A stretch of 5,172 nt of DNA from Reyranella sp. (GCA_016780605.1 JADHLS010000486.1:1-5172); one strand, 5' to 3'. Shown: positions 1 through 5,172, counted from the first letter of the stretch. Numbers and translations are program-made. Notes: generated from the sequence alone by a model not told the origin.

Positions 1-1029
1 GAGAAGTTCGCGACGCGTCTCCGCGAGATGAAAGACAAGCTGACGGCGCTACCCGCGCCGACGGCGAAAGCTGGCACACTGCTTGGCTTGATCGAGTCAT
101 GGCGAGGCATCCCGGGCACCAACGGCCGACCAAAGCACGACCCCTCCCCGGAATGGCAGGCGCTCGCCCCTGCCACGCGCAAAAGCTACGAGCGCATTAT
201 CGATCCGAAGCAGGGCTACATTCGGCGCGCGCTCAATGTCGAGCTCGACCGGATCCTGCTGCAGGCGCTCGATACGCCGAACGTGGTGAAGATCCGCAAC
301 AAAGTCGCGAAGAAGTTCGGCTTTTGGACCGGCAACTACGCCGTGAAGGTCCTGAGCACGATGTTCAGGTTCGGCAAGCTCTACGGACACGTGACAACAA
401 ATCCAGCCAAGGAAGTCCCGGCCTTGCATCGGCCGGAGGAATTGGAGCCGCAGCACCGACCATGGTCGGATGCAGAGTTCAAGGCGATGTTGAGCGGCGC
501 ACGAGAGCGAGGCTGGGATGGCGTCGTCCTGGCGCTCGCCCTCGGACGCTATGCCGGCTGGCCGATGGGCGACATCGTTCACCAGCCGCCGACGACATGG
601 CAGCGGCCTCGACTGGTCTATGTCCGGCGCAAGACGCGCAAGAGAAAGAAGGTAACAAACATCCTGGCACCGGACGCCCTCATCACCATGATCGACGAAA
701 TCGATCCCGACATGGACGCCGCCACACTCGTGACGAATGAAGCCGGGGAACCCTACACCGAAGACGGCATGCGAACGATGATCAACAAGCTTTGCCGAGA
801 GCTAGCTGAGGAGAGCAAGGTGAAGCGCGGCCTCAACATCCACGGTTTGCGGCATTCACTCGGGTCGGAGCTGTACGACCTGGGGCTCGAACGCGAGGCT
901 CGCAAGGCCGTCATGGCGCACGAGAGCGACGCCGCCAGCAGGATCTACGAGCGCGGCGGCAATCGCAGCATCCATGCGGATCGCGCGGTGCGGGCCCTGA
1001 ACCGGAAGCACAAACTCCAGCGAAATTGA
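1..1029 (+). CDS. Tyrosine recombinase (phage/island integrase), 5' end outside window
   Basis: Site-specific DNA recombinase that would integrate and excise a mobile element by strand exchange through a covalent 3'-phosphotyrosine. The reading frame is open from base 1, so the gene starts upstream; the ATG at 28 is only the first Met in view. Numbered from that Met (333 residues), residues about 12-135 look like the core-binding (SAM-like) domain and about 145-325 the catalytic domain. The catalytic set is visible: R174 (GRYAG), a basic strand with K202, H272 and R275 (IHGLRHS), H298 (MAHES) and nucleophile Y307 (RIYERGG). An N-terminal arm-binding domain is probably out of view. The gene reads toward tRNA-Phe and stops 163 bp before its 3' end, the usual place for an integrase of an element inserted in that tRNA. 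The catalytic residues are intact, so it may be active. The exact integrase subfamily is not determined. Confidence 0.93.
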   Translation, partial: EKFATRLREMKDKLTALPAPTAKAGTLLGLIESWRGIPGTNGRPKHDPSPEWQALAPATRKSYERIIDPKQGYIRRALNVELDRILLQALDTPNVVKIRNKVAKKFGFWTGNYAVKVLSTMFRFGKLYGHVTTNPAKEVPALHRPEELEPQHRPWSDAEFKAMLSGARERGWDGVVLALALGRYAGWPMGDIVHQPPTTWQRPRLVYVRRKTRKRKKVTNILAPDALITMIDEIDPDMDAATLVTNEAGEPYTEDGMRTMINKLCRELAEESKVKRGLNIHGLRHSLGSELYDLGLEREARKAVMAHESDAASRIYERGGNRSIHADRAVRALNRKHKLQRN

Positions 1030-1192
1030 CGTCGCCGACATATCCACACCGATGTGGGTGTTGGGCGAACGAGAACAGAACGAGTTGGATGTCTAACTTT
1101 TGCGATTGAGTGTGTCTAACTCACCTGGGACGCCTGATTTCTCGGCAGCTGGAAAGTGCCTTAGAGTTCAAGCCGGCGTGCATTTTGGCGAA
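1030..1192. other. Non-coding end of the putative mobile element
   Basis: This 163-bp gap lies between the integrase stop and the 3' end of tRNA-Phe. It is visibly poorer in GC than the host genes: 28 of 60 bases are G or C at 1081-1140, against 46 of 60 at 2221-2280 in the RNase gene. Short frames cross it but none has a ribosome site or recognisable protein. It holds a weak hairpin (1044-1057) and a 9-bp direct repeat, described separately. By its place it should be the terminal, attachment-flanking DNA of the element. That is an inference from context. Confidence 0.55.
1090..1121 (+). repeat. 9-bp direct repeat TGTCTAACT, possible integrase arm sites
   Basis: TGTCTAACT occurs at 1090-1098 and again at 1113-1121, 23 bp start to start, roughly two helical turns. 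It lies about 70-100 bp from the tRNA 3' end, between integrase gene and tRNA. Tyrosine integrases of the lambda type bind short direct repeats (arm sites) beside the crossover site, and position and spacing fit that. Nothing shows binding directly, and two 9-mers could be chance. Confidence 0.35.
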
Positions 1193-1217
1193 TGGTGCCC
1201 AGGGGCGGGATCGAACC
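1193..1217. other. Candidate attachment site (att) in the tRNA-Phe 3' end
   Basis: Elements with tyrosine integrases often cross over within the T arm and acceptor 3' half of a tRNA gene and carry a copy of that segment, which rebuilds the tRNA. Here the 3' half of tRNA-Phe lies next to the integrase gene, so one att core should lie in or around this interval. The partner copy would be at the far left end of the element, outside the window. The limits given cover only the CCA end, acceptor 3' strand and most of the T arm; the true core cannot be set without the second copy. Confidence 0.5.
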
Positions 1218-1268
1218 ACCGACACTGCGATTTTCAGTCGCATGCTCTACCAACTGAGCTACCTGGGC
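1193..1268 (-). tRNA. tRNA-Phe (anticodon GAA)
   Basis: Read on the minus strand this is a complete 76-nt tRNA with an encoded CCA end (1193-1195) and discriminator A (1196). The acceptor stem GCCCAGG pairs perfectly with CCTGGGC. The D arm has GCTC/GAGC with AGTTGGTA in the loop. The anticodon stem TGCGA/TCGCA closes the loop CTGAAAA, giving GAA at positions 34-36, which decodes UUC and UUU. The T arm is GGTGG-TTCGATC-CCGCC with one G-U pair. It lies 32 bp downstream of yacG on the same strand and has its own promoter. Its 3' end faces the integrase gene, so it is the likely integration target; the intact 3' end shows the element restored the tRNA sequence on insertion. Confidence 0.97.
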
Positions 1269-1287
1269 GCGCCGTGCTGGCGGCGGG

Positions 1288-1316
1288 CTTATAGGACGCG
1301 TCAGCGTTCCTGTCCA
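1288..1316 (-). promoter_or_regulatory. Promoter of tRNA-Phe
   Basis: On the minus strand a -35 box TGGACA (1316-1311, five of six to TTGACA) and a -10 box TATAAG (1293-1288, five of six to TATAAT) are separated by exactly 17 bp. Transcription would start near 1281, about 12 nt before the tRNA. The -35 box lies inside the last codons of yacG. The sequence after the -10 box (CCCGCCGCC) is almost all G and C, the type of discriminator found at stable-RNA promoters under stringent control. Read-through from the yacG operon may also supply the tRNA. Confidence 0.65.
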
Positions 1317-1519
1317 GTTGGCCCGCCGCCGCCGGACTGGTCGTCAGGTGAGCCCTCGTCCGTCTCGATGCGGTAGCCCTCTTTCAGCCAGCGGCCGAGA
1401 TCGATGTCGGCACAACGCTTGGAGCAGAACGGCCGGTAGCTCGCGGCGACCTCCTTGCCGCAGACCGGGCATTTAGCGGCGGTGCGTACCGCGCGCAGCG
1501 GAATGGGTCGGTCACTCAT
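1301..1519 (-). CDS. yacG: YacG family small zinc-binding protein (DNA gyrase inhibitor)
   Basis: A 72-residue protein of the YacG family, whose E. coli member binds one Zn(II) and inhibits DNA gyrase by contacting GyrB. The treble-clef type zinc site is complete: C17-P-V-C20-G-K and F-C32-S-K-R-C36, followed by the family's DLGRWL segment (residues 40-45). The tail from about 55 on is acidic then Gly-rich and probably disordered; in the E. coli protein the C-terminal tail takes part in gyrase binding. The ATG at 1519 overlaps the RNase gene end by 8 nt, and GAAGA lies just upstream as a ribosome site inside that gene, so translation is probably coupled. The tRNA-Phe promoter starts in its last codons. 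Identification is firm; the gyrase role in this organism is carried over from E. coli. Confidence 0.95.
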   Translation of the reverse strand: MSDRPIPLRAVRTAAKCPVCGKEVAASYRPFCSKRCADIDLGRWLKEGYRIETDEGSPDDQSGGGGPTGQER

Positions 1520-2708
1520 CGGTCTTCTGCAACGCTTCCAGCTGGGCCGCCAGGGTCGCGCCGCGTCGGGCGCGGGTCAACTCGAAGTGGCCGAGCCGGG
1601 TGAAGCCGTAGAGTTGGGTCGGCACCGGGTCGTCGGCAAGGGCCTCGGCCAGGGCGGCCTGGACCTTGTCGCGGTCGTAGGTGCTGCGCATGGTGACGAA
1701 GTCGATCACCACCGCGCCCGCGAGGTTGCGCAGGCGCAGCTGCTGGGCGATCGCCGGCGCCGCCTCGAGGTTGACCTCGATCGGCCGGCGTGGCGCGCGA
1801 CCCTGGCGGCCGCCGGCCGTCGCGCTGTCGACGTCGACCGCGGTCAACGTCTCACCCGGCTCGAACAGGACCTCGACGCCGCTTTCCAGCACGATGCGCG
1901 GCGCCAGCGCGGTGTCGATCTGGCCCTCGACGTCGTCGATGTCGAACGCCGGCATCGGCCCGCGATGCCAGCGCAAGCGGATCTTCTCGCCCAGGCGATC
2001 CATCTCGTCCTGCAGGGCGCGCGCCATGGCGCGGTCGTCGAGGATCACCTCCTCGAGCGAGGCGCCATGATCGCGCAACGCGCGGGTGATCGGATCGCGC
2101 TCGCCCGGAATGCGGGCCGACAGGTCGGCCGGCGGCTGGGCGTCGAGGGCGTGCCGGCGAAGCTGTTCCCAGCGCTCCATGATCTGGTTGGCGTCGGCGC
2201 GGAGCACGTCGGCGCTCGCGCCGGCGGCGGCCGTGCGCAGGATCACTCCGCCCTCCAGCAGGCCCTCGACATGGCCGCTGAGGCGCTCGCGCTCGCTCTC
2301 GCCCTCGATGCGCCGCGAGAAGCCGACGCCCGAGCCGACCGGATGATAGACGAGGTAGCGCCCGGTGACGGCGATGTTCATCGTGAGTCGCGGGCCCTTG
2401 TCGCCCTCGGCATCGTTCCGCACCTGCACCAAGAGCGGCGCGCCGGGCGGCGGCCAATCATCGATGCCGGCGCGGTCCTCGGCGCGCAGGAAGCCCGAGC
2501 GGCCGATGCCGATGTCAACGAAGGCGGCGTCGAGCTCGGGCATCACCCGCTCGAGTCGGCCGAGGAACACGCTCTCCACGCGCGAAGGCTTGTCGCGGCG
2601 CACGATCTGCAGCTCGAGCAGCCGGCCATCGGCAACCAGCGCCATCAGGAAGGCGCTCGGCATGACGTGGCAGATCAGGCGGTCGATGCGGCTCACGGCG
2701 CGGCTCAC
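1512..2708 (-). CDS. Ribonuclease E/G family protein, short form
   Basis: A 398-residue single-strand endoribonuclease of the RNase E/G family, probably acting in rRNA maturation or RNA decay in the cytoplasm. An S1-like region (about 44-115; [14 protein letters not shown] at 61-74) is followed by the family block GRYLVYHP...SRRIEG (116-136). The DNase I-like catalytic part holds D292 and D336 (VVIDF), matching the two Mg-binding Asp of E. coli RNase E (D303, D346). The position of E. coli N305 is Asp here (D294). The block [19 protein letters not shown] (311-329) is typical. The protein ends at ELTRARRG plus about 15 residues: the CPxC Zn-link, the small domain and any degradosome scaffold are absent. 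The GTG start overlaps the maf stop as GTGA with GAAGG 7 nt upstream, which favours this start over the internal GTG at codon 5. I leave the symbol blank because rne or rng cannot be chosen safely. Confidence 0.92.
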   Translation of the reverse strand: MSRAVSRIDRLICHVMPSAFLMALVADGRLLELQIVRRDKPSRVESVFLGRLERVMPELDAAFVDIGIGRSGFLRAEDRAGIDDWPPPGAPLLVQVRNDAEGDKGPRLTMNIAVTGRYLVYHPVGSGVGFSRRIEGESERERLSGHVEGLLEGGVILRTAAAGASADVLRADANQIMERWEQLRRHALDAQPPADLSARIPGERDPITRALRDHGASLEEVILDDRAMARALQDEMDRLGEKIRLRWHRGPMPAFDIDDVEGQIDTALAPRIVLESGVEVLFEPGETLTAVDVDSATAGGRQGRAPRRPIEVNLEAAPAIAQQLRLRNLAGAVVIDFVTMRSTYDRDKVQAALAEALADDPVPTQLYGFTRLGHFELTRARRGATLAAQLEALQKTDE

Positions 2709-3283
2709 TGGGCGGCCTTCAACAGGCCGATCGTTTCATAGAGCGGCAGGCCGACGACATTGCTGTAGGAGCCCGAGAGGACGCTGACGAAACGCGCCGC
2801 CCTGCCCTGGATGGCATAGCCGCCGGCCTTGCCCTGCCATTCGCCGCTTTGGATGTAGTCGTCGATCTCGGCAGGCTCGAGCCGCTTGAAGCGCACGGCG
2901 GTCTCGACCAGGCGCGTGCGCACCGCGCCGCTCGCCCCGCCGACCGCGACGCCGCCCAGCACGCGATGGCGCCGGCCCGACAGCAGGGCGAGGCAGGTGC
3001 GCGCCTCCTCGACGGTCTCGGCCTTGGGCAGGATGCGCCGGCCGCAGGCCACGACGCTGTCGGCCGCCAGCACGATCGCCCCCGGATGGCGGCAGGCGAC
3101 GGCCGCGAGCTTGGCCTTGGCCATGCGCAGCGCATAGGCACGCGGCAGCTCGCGCGGCGCCGGCGTCTCGTCGATATGGGCGGGATCGATCTTGGCGGGC
3201 TCGATGCCGACCTGCCGCAAGAGGTCGAGCCGGCGCGGCGAGGCGGAGGCGAGTACCAGCGGCGGGATAGATCGGGCGCTCAA
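2705..3283 (-). CDS. maf: Maf family nucleotide pyrophosphatase (YhdE-like, dTTP/UTP type)
   Basis: A 192-residue Maf/HAM1-fold house-cleaning enzyme that hydrolyses non-canonical or excess nucleoside triphosphates to monophosphate and pyrophosphate in the cytoplasm. Visible motifs are the substrate loop LASASPRR (11-18), AADSVV with catalytic Asp75 (73-78, usually AADTVV), LPKAET with Lys87, GKAGGYAIQG (151-160) and GSYSNVVGLPLYET (171-184). The GYAIQG and VVGLPL forms match E. coli YhdE (dTTP/UTP) more than YceF (m7GTP), so that substrate class is inferred. The start is TTG at 3283: the same frame holds the infA stop TAG only two codons upstream, and no ATG or GTG lies before the conserved LASASPRR motif. 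The ribosome site is weak (AGTAGG very near the TTG), so translation is probably coupled to infA. Its stop overlaps the next start by 4 nt. Confidence 0.95.
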   Translation of the reverse strand: MSARSIPPLVLASASPRRLDLLRQVGIEPAKIDPAHIDETPAPRELPRAYALRMAKAKLAAVACRHPGAIVLAADSVVACGRRILPKAETVEEARTCLALLSGRRHRVLGGVAVGGASGAVRTRLVETAVRFKRLEPAEIDDYIQSGEWQGKAGGYAIQGRAARFVSVLSGSYSNVVGLPLYETIGLLKAAQ

Positions 3284-3286
3284 CGC

Positions 3287-3505
3287 CTACTTGAAGCGGA
3301 AGGTGATGCGGCCCTTGGTCAGGTCGTAGGGCGTCATCTCGACGGTGACGCGATCGCCTGCCAGCACGCGGATGCGGTTCTTGCGCATCTTGCCCGAAGT
3401 GTGGGCCAGGATCGTGTGGTCGTTGTCGAGCTTCACCCGGAACATCGCGTTGGGCAGCAGCTCGGACACAACTCCGGTGAACTCGATCAGGTCTTCCTTG
3501 GCCAT
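3287..3505 (-). CDS. infA: Translation initiation factor IF-1
   Basis: Complete 72-residue IF-1, the usual length. It is a single S1/OB-fold domain that sits in the ribosomal A site during initiation and works with IF-2 and IF-3. The diagnostic sequence is present nearly end to end: [13 protein letters not shown], the central [20 protein letters not shown], the basic [14 protein letters not shown] segment and the terminal [11 protein letters not shown]. The ATG at 3505 has GGAGG 4 nt upstream. It is the first gene of the minus-strand cluster, so the operon promoter should lie in 3506-3600. The gene ends TAG one codon before the TTG start of maf, in the same frame. An infA-maf-RNase E/G-yacG order is, from memory, common in Alphaproteobacteria. 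Confidence 0.98.
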   Translation of the reverse strand: MAKEDLIEFTGVVSELLPNAMFRVKLDNDHTILAHTSGKMRKNRIRVLAGDRVTVEMTPYDLTKGRITFRFK

Positions 3506-3543
3506 CCGGCCTCCGGTTGGGCGTTGAGGAATAAAGCGGCCGG

Positions 3544-3572
3544 AAAATGGGCTGCGAAAGGGGTTTAGTCAA
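3544..3572 (-). promoter_or_regulatory. Possible infA operon promoter
   Basis: On the minus strand TTGACT (3572-3567, five of six to the -35 consensus) is followed after 17 bp by CATTTT (3549-3544), a poor -10 box with three of six matches. Transcription would start near 3537, giving a leader of about 30 nt before infA. Alphaproteobacterial -10 boxes are often degenerate, but this remains a weak call; position is its main support. Confidence 0.3.
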
Positions 3573-3573
3573 C

Positions 3574-3602
3574 TCGACCAGGGGATTGCTTTCCCTTATA
3601 CA
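3574..3602 (+). promoter_or_regulatory. Possible promoter of the secreted-protein gene pair
   Basis: TCGACC (3574-3579, four of six to the -35 consensus) and TATACA (3597-3602, four of six to the -10 consensus) are 17 bp apart. Transcription would start near 3609, some 37 nt before the ATG at 3646. The -35 box lies one base from the -35 box proposed for infA on the other strand, so the two would be back-to-back divergent promoters. Confidence 0.3.
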
Positions 3603-3645
3603 AGTCGCGGCTGCGGACGCCCGGGGAAGGAAGGACCAGTCGCAA

Positions 3646-4425
3646 ATGAACGCACATCACACGTGCAGCCTTCTGGCCGCCGCGCTTTTCCTGGCTTCCG
3701 GATACGCTTTTGCCCAGACACCGACGTCCACACCGACTCCCGCACCGGCAGCGCCGACGACGGCTGCGGCTGGACCCAAGACGATCGGTGTTCCGACCAA
3801 CAGGCGATACTCGTCGGCGCTGATCGTGCTCAACGCCAAGGCAGGCCGGCTGGAAGGCGACAAGCTGATCCTCGATGGCGTGCTGCCGACCGCGACCCTG
3901 TTCACCAGCCGCCCCGTCCGCACGGTCGGTCATATGGCTACTCCCGAGATGGTCGAGATCTGGCGCACCGGCAGCTTCGCCAAGGATCCGCCCAACGCGA
4001 CGGCCTCGGTGTTCAGCAAGGATGGCTCGTCGGTCGCCGACGTCGTGGTGACGCTGAAGGCGGCCAAGCTCGAGGGCGACAAGCTCACCTTCGAGGTCAG
4101 CGTGCTCGAAGGTAGCCTGGGCAAGGCCGATGGTCCGGCGTCGGTATTCATCGACACGATCTGGTTCGGCGTGGGCTCCAACGGCTTCACTTACTACGGC
4201 ACCAGCCAGACCACCGGCGGCGAGACGCCCAACATCGGCGACCCGAACGGCACCAGCACCTTCAGCGGCTGGTCGAACCCCTCGCCCACCCATCCTTATG
4301 TGCCGCCGCCGCGCGACTACGGCACGGCCGTCGGCGCACCGCCGCCACCGGACATCGATCCGCGCTACCAGCAGCGCTACAACCAGCCGACCTGCGGCAA
4401 GCCTCCGCTGCTGCCGTGCTACTGA
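3646..4425 (+). CDS. Exported protein of unknown function, long paralogue with Pro-rich tail
   Basis: A 259-residue protein I cannot name. Residues 1-23 form a Sec signal peptide: a short polar start, hydrophobic LLAAALFLASGYAFA and a signal peptidase I site AFA|Q. The mature part starts with a Pro/Thr/Ala linker (24-44), then a core (45-172) with RPVR and GH (89-96), SFAKDPPNA (110-118) and KLEGDKLTFEVSVLEG (141-156). The core looks like an all-beta domain and is about 56% identical to that of the next gene. The tail (173-259) is Gly/Ser/Thr then Pro/Tyr-rich, likely disordered, and ends with two cysteines (C250, C258) that could pair in the periplasm. ATG 3646 was chosen over an upstream ATG at 3547 because it puts the signal peptide first and has AAGGA 10 nt upstream. 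Likely periplasmic or cell surface; the role is unknown. From memory, similar conserved secreted proteins exist elsewhere, but I cannot verify this. Confidence 0.85.
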   Translation: MNAHHTCSLLAAALFLASGYAFAQTPTSTPTPAPAAPTTAAAGPKTIGVPTNRRYSSALIVLNAKAGRLEGDKLILDGVLPTATLFTSRPVRTVGHMATPEMVEIWRTGSFAKDPPNATASVFSKDGSSVADVVVTLKAAKLEGDKLTFEVSVLEGSLGKADGPASVFIDTIWFGVGSNGFTYYGTSQTTGGETPNIGDPNGTSTFSGWSNPSPTHPYVPPPRDYGTAVGAPPPPDIDPRYQQRYNQPTCGKPPLLPCY

Positions 4426-4427
4426 GG
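4424..4427 (+). promoter_or_regulatory. Ribosome site overlapping the upstream stop codon
   Basis: GAGG overlaps the TGA stop (4423-4425) of the first secreted-protein gene and lies 6 nt before the ATG at 4434. It decides the start of the second gene in favour of 4434 over the in-frame GTG at 4416, and suggests that ribosomes ending on the first gene help to start the second. Confidence 0.6.
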
Positions 4428-4433
4428 CCAGCC

Positions 4434-4979
4434 ATGATCAAGATCCGCTTCCTGGCTGCCCTCGCCGCGACCGCGTTGCTCGCCACGTCGCCTGCCATCG
4501 CCCAAACCGCCGCTTCCACCGCGGCGCCCAAGGTCATCGGCCAGCCGCAGCAGCCGCGCGTCGTGCCGTCGATGATCGTGCTCAATGCGAAGGGCGCCAA
4601 GCTCGGCGGCGGCAAGCTGGTGCTGGACGGCGTGTCGCCCAACGCCATCATCTTCGCCGACCGGCCGGTGCGGTCGGCGGGTCATGCGCTCACTTCACAT
4701 CTGCTTGAAGAGTGGAGCGGCAACGACAGCTTCGCCAAGACGCCGCCCAACGCGACAGTGTCCGTGCTGATGAAGGCCAAGGCCGCCGTGGTCGACGCCG
4801 TGGTCGTGCTGAAATCGCCCAAGCTCGAGGGCGACAAGCTGACCTTCGATGTCGATGTGCTCGAAGGCGATCTCGCGGGCGGCGATGGTGCCGCCTCCGT
4901 CTTCATGGACATCATCAATCTTCCGCTCAGCGCACGCCGCACCTCGCATCGCGGCGCGTGGTATCACGGCGCGAACTGA
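4434..4979 (+). CDS. Exported protein of unknown function, short paralogue
   Basis: A 181-residue exported protein of the same family as its upstream neighbour. The signal peptide MIKIRFLAALAATALLATSP-AIA ends at a signal peptidase I site AIA|Q (after residue 23). A short Ala/Thr linker leads to the core (33-162) with RPVR...GH (77-84), SFAKTPPNA (99-107) and KLEGDKLTFDVDVLEG (130-145). By hand about 71 of 126 core positions match the neighbour. The end is quite different: a short basic tail (PLSARRTSHRGAWYHGAN) in place of the long Pro-rich one, and no cysteine at all. The start lies 8 nt after the upstream stop, so both are almost surely one transcript. The arrangement suggests a tandem duplication with later change of the tail. 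Which tail is ancestral cannot be told here. Function unknown. Confidence 0.87.
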   Translation: MIKIRFLAALAATALLATSPAIAQTAASTAAPKVIGQPQQPRVVPSMIVLNAKGAKLGGGKLVLDGVSPNAIIFADRPVRSAGHALTSHLLEEWSGNDSFAKTPPNATVSVLMKAKAAVVDAVVVLKSPKLEGDKLTFDVDVLEGDLAGGDGAASVFMDIINLPLSARRTSHRGAWYHGAN

Positions 4980-5116
4980 CATCTGCACTGAAGCAGAACG
5001 CGTGAAACGCCGACAGGACTCAGCCATGCGTTGAGTGCCGTAACTCGGGCACATTTCAATCACATTTACACCGAACACTCCGCCCGCGTTCTAGCTTGGT
5101 AAAAGGGAGTAGTTCG

Positions 5117-5172
5117 ATGAACCGCATTCTCAGCTCCGTCGTCGCGTTCGCTGTCGGCATCGCCGCGACCTC
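5117..5172 (+). CDS. Start of another likely exported protein, cut by the window end
   Basis: Only 18 whole codons are visible: MNRILSSVVAFAVGIAAT. The Arg near the start followed by a hydrophobic Ala/Val stretch looks like the beginning of a signal peptide. GGGAG (5105-5109) lies 7 nt before the ATG, a good ribosome site. It follows the two paralogous secreted genes on the same strand after 137 bp, so it may be a further family member or an unrelated exported protein. What follows cannot be seen. The gap 4980-5116 holds only weak hairpins (4982-4997; 5018-5036) without T-runs, and no clear promoter. Confidence 0.6.
   Translation, partial: MNRILSSVVAFAVGIAAT

Noticed and set aside
1044..1057. 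Hairpin CCACA-CCGA-TGTGG just after the integrase stop, as terminator
   Set aside because: The stem is only 5 bp (plus wobble pairs) and no T-run follows.
1123..1129. ACCTGGG, also found in the tRNA at 1261-1267, as a tRNA remnant or second att copy
   Set aside because: Only 7 bp match and the flanks need several gaps; it is from the 5' side of the tRNA, not the expected 3' segment.
1100..1376. Small plus-strand frames across the tRNA and the yacG end
   Set aside because: They cross an intact tRNA gene antisense and lack coding signs.
1455..2741. Long plus-strand open frame (428 codons) opposite the RNase E/G gene
   Set aside because: It mirrors the codon pattern of a clear RNase gene in GC-rich DNA; its translation is Ala/Arg/Gly-rich without any family motif.
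2849..3568. Plus-strand open frame of 239 codons across maf and infA
   Set aside because: Antisense shadow of two firmly identified genes, with low-complexity product and no recognisable domain.
3547..3645. Upstream ATG at 3547 as start of the first secreted protein
   Set aside because: It adds 33 unlikely residues before a proper signal peptide and crosses the probable promoter; ATG 3646 has the ribosome site.
3565..4293. Minus-strand open frame of 242 codons opposite the first secreted protein
   Set aside because: The plus strand has ribosome site, signal peptide and a paralogue; the antisense product has none of these.
4982..5036. Hairpins 4982-4997 and 5018-5036 as terminator of the secreted-protein pair
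   Set aside because: Stems of 5 bp and no T-run after either.
5073..5091. GAAC-N11-GTTC as an SOS (LexA) box or a stress sigma promoter
   Set aside because: The alphaproteobacterial LexA site needs a 7-bp spacer and the EcfG type promoter a 16-17 bp gap; neither fits.

Overview
The window looks like chromosomal DNA of a GC-rich alphaproteobacterium. A tight minus-strand cluster, infA - maf - short RNase E/G gene - yacG, runs into a tRNA-Phe gene. The protein sequences, especially the 72-residue IF-1 and the truncated RNase E/G followed by YacG, are of alphaproteobacterial type. I cannot name genus or species with confidence.

Left region (1-1192): the 3' part of a tyrosine recombinase (integrase) gene that enters from outside the window and reads toward the tRNA, then about 160 bp of clearly less GC-rich non-coding DNA with a 9-bp direct repeat. 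The 3' end of tRNA-Phe faces the integrase. This is the usual arrangement at one end of an element inserted in a tRNA gene, so positions left of about 1193 are probably a genomic island or prophage and positions to the right are host core DNA.

Middle region (1193-3505): tRNA-Phe(GAA) and the four core genes on the minus strand. Each gene overlaps or nearly touches the next: infA stop, one spacer codon, maf TTG start, GTGA overlap into the RNase gene, 8-nt overlap into yacG. The tRNA also has its own good promoter, placed in the last codons of yacG and the 32-bp gap.

Right region (3506-5172): a short divergent promoter region, then two plus-strand genes for related exported proteins (259 and 181 residues). 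They are about 56% identical over a 126-residue core by hand alignment and are probably translationally coupled. A third gene, of which only an apparent signal peptide is visible, starts at 5117. I do not know the function of this exported family.

The most interesting points are the likely island boundary at tRNA-Phe with possible integrase arm sites, the tandem duplicated secreted family with an internal repeat, and the minimal RNase E/G that lacks the Zn-link. I see no CRISPR array, insertion sequence, toxin-antitoxin pair or recognisable defence system here, and no convincing new system beyond the uncharacterised secreted family.
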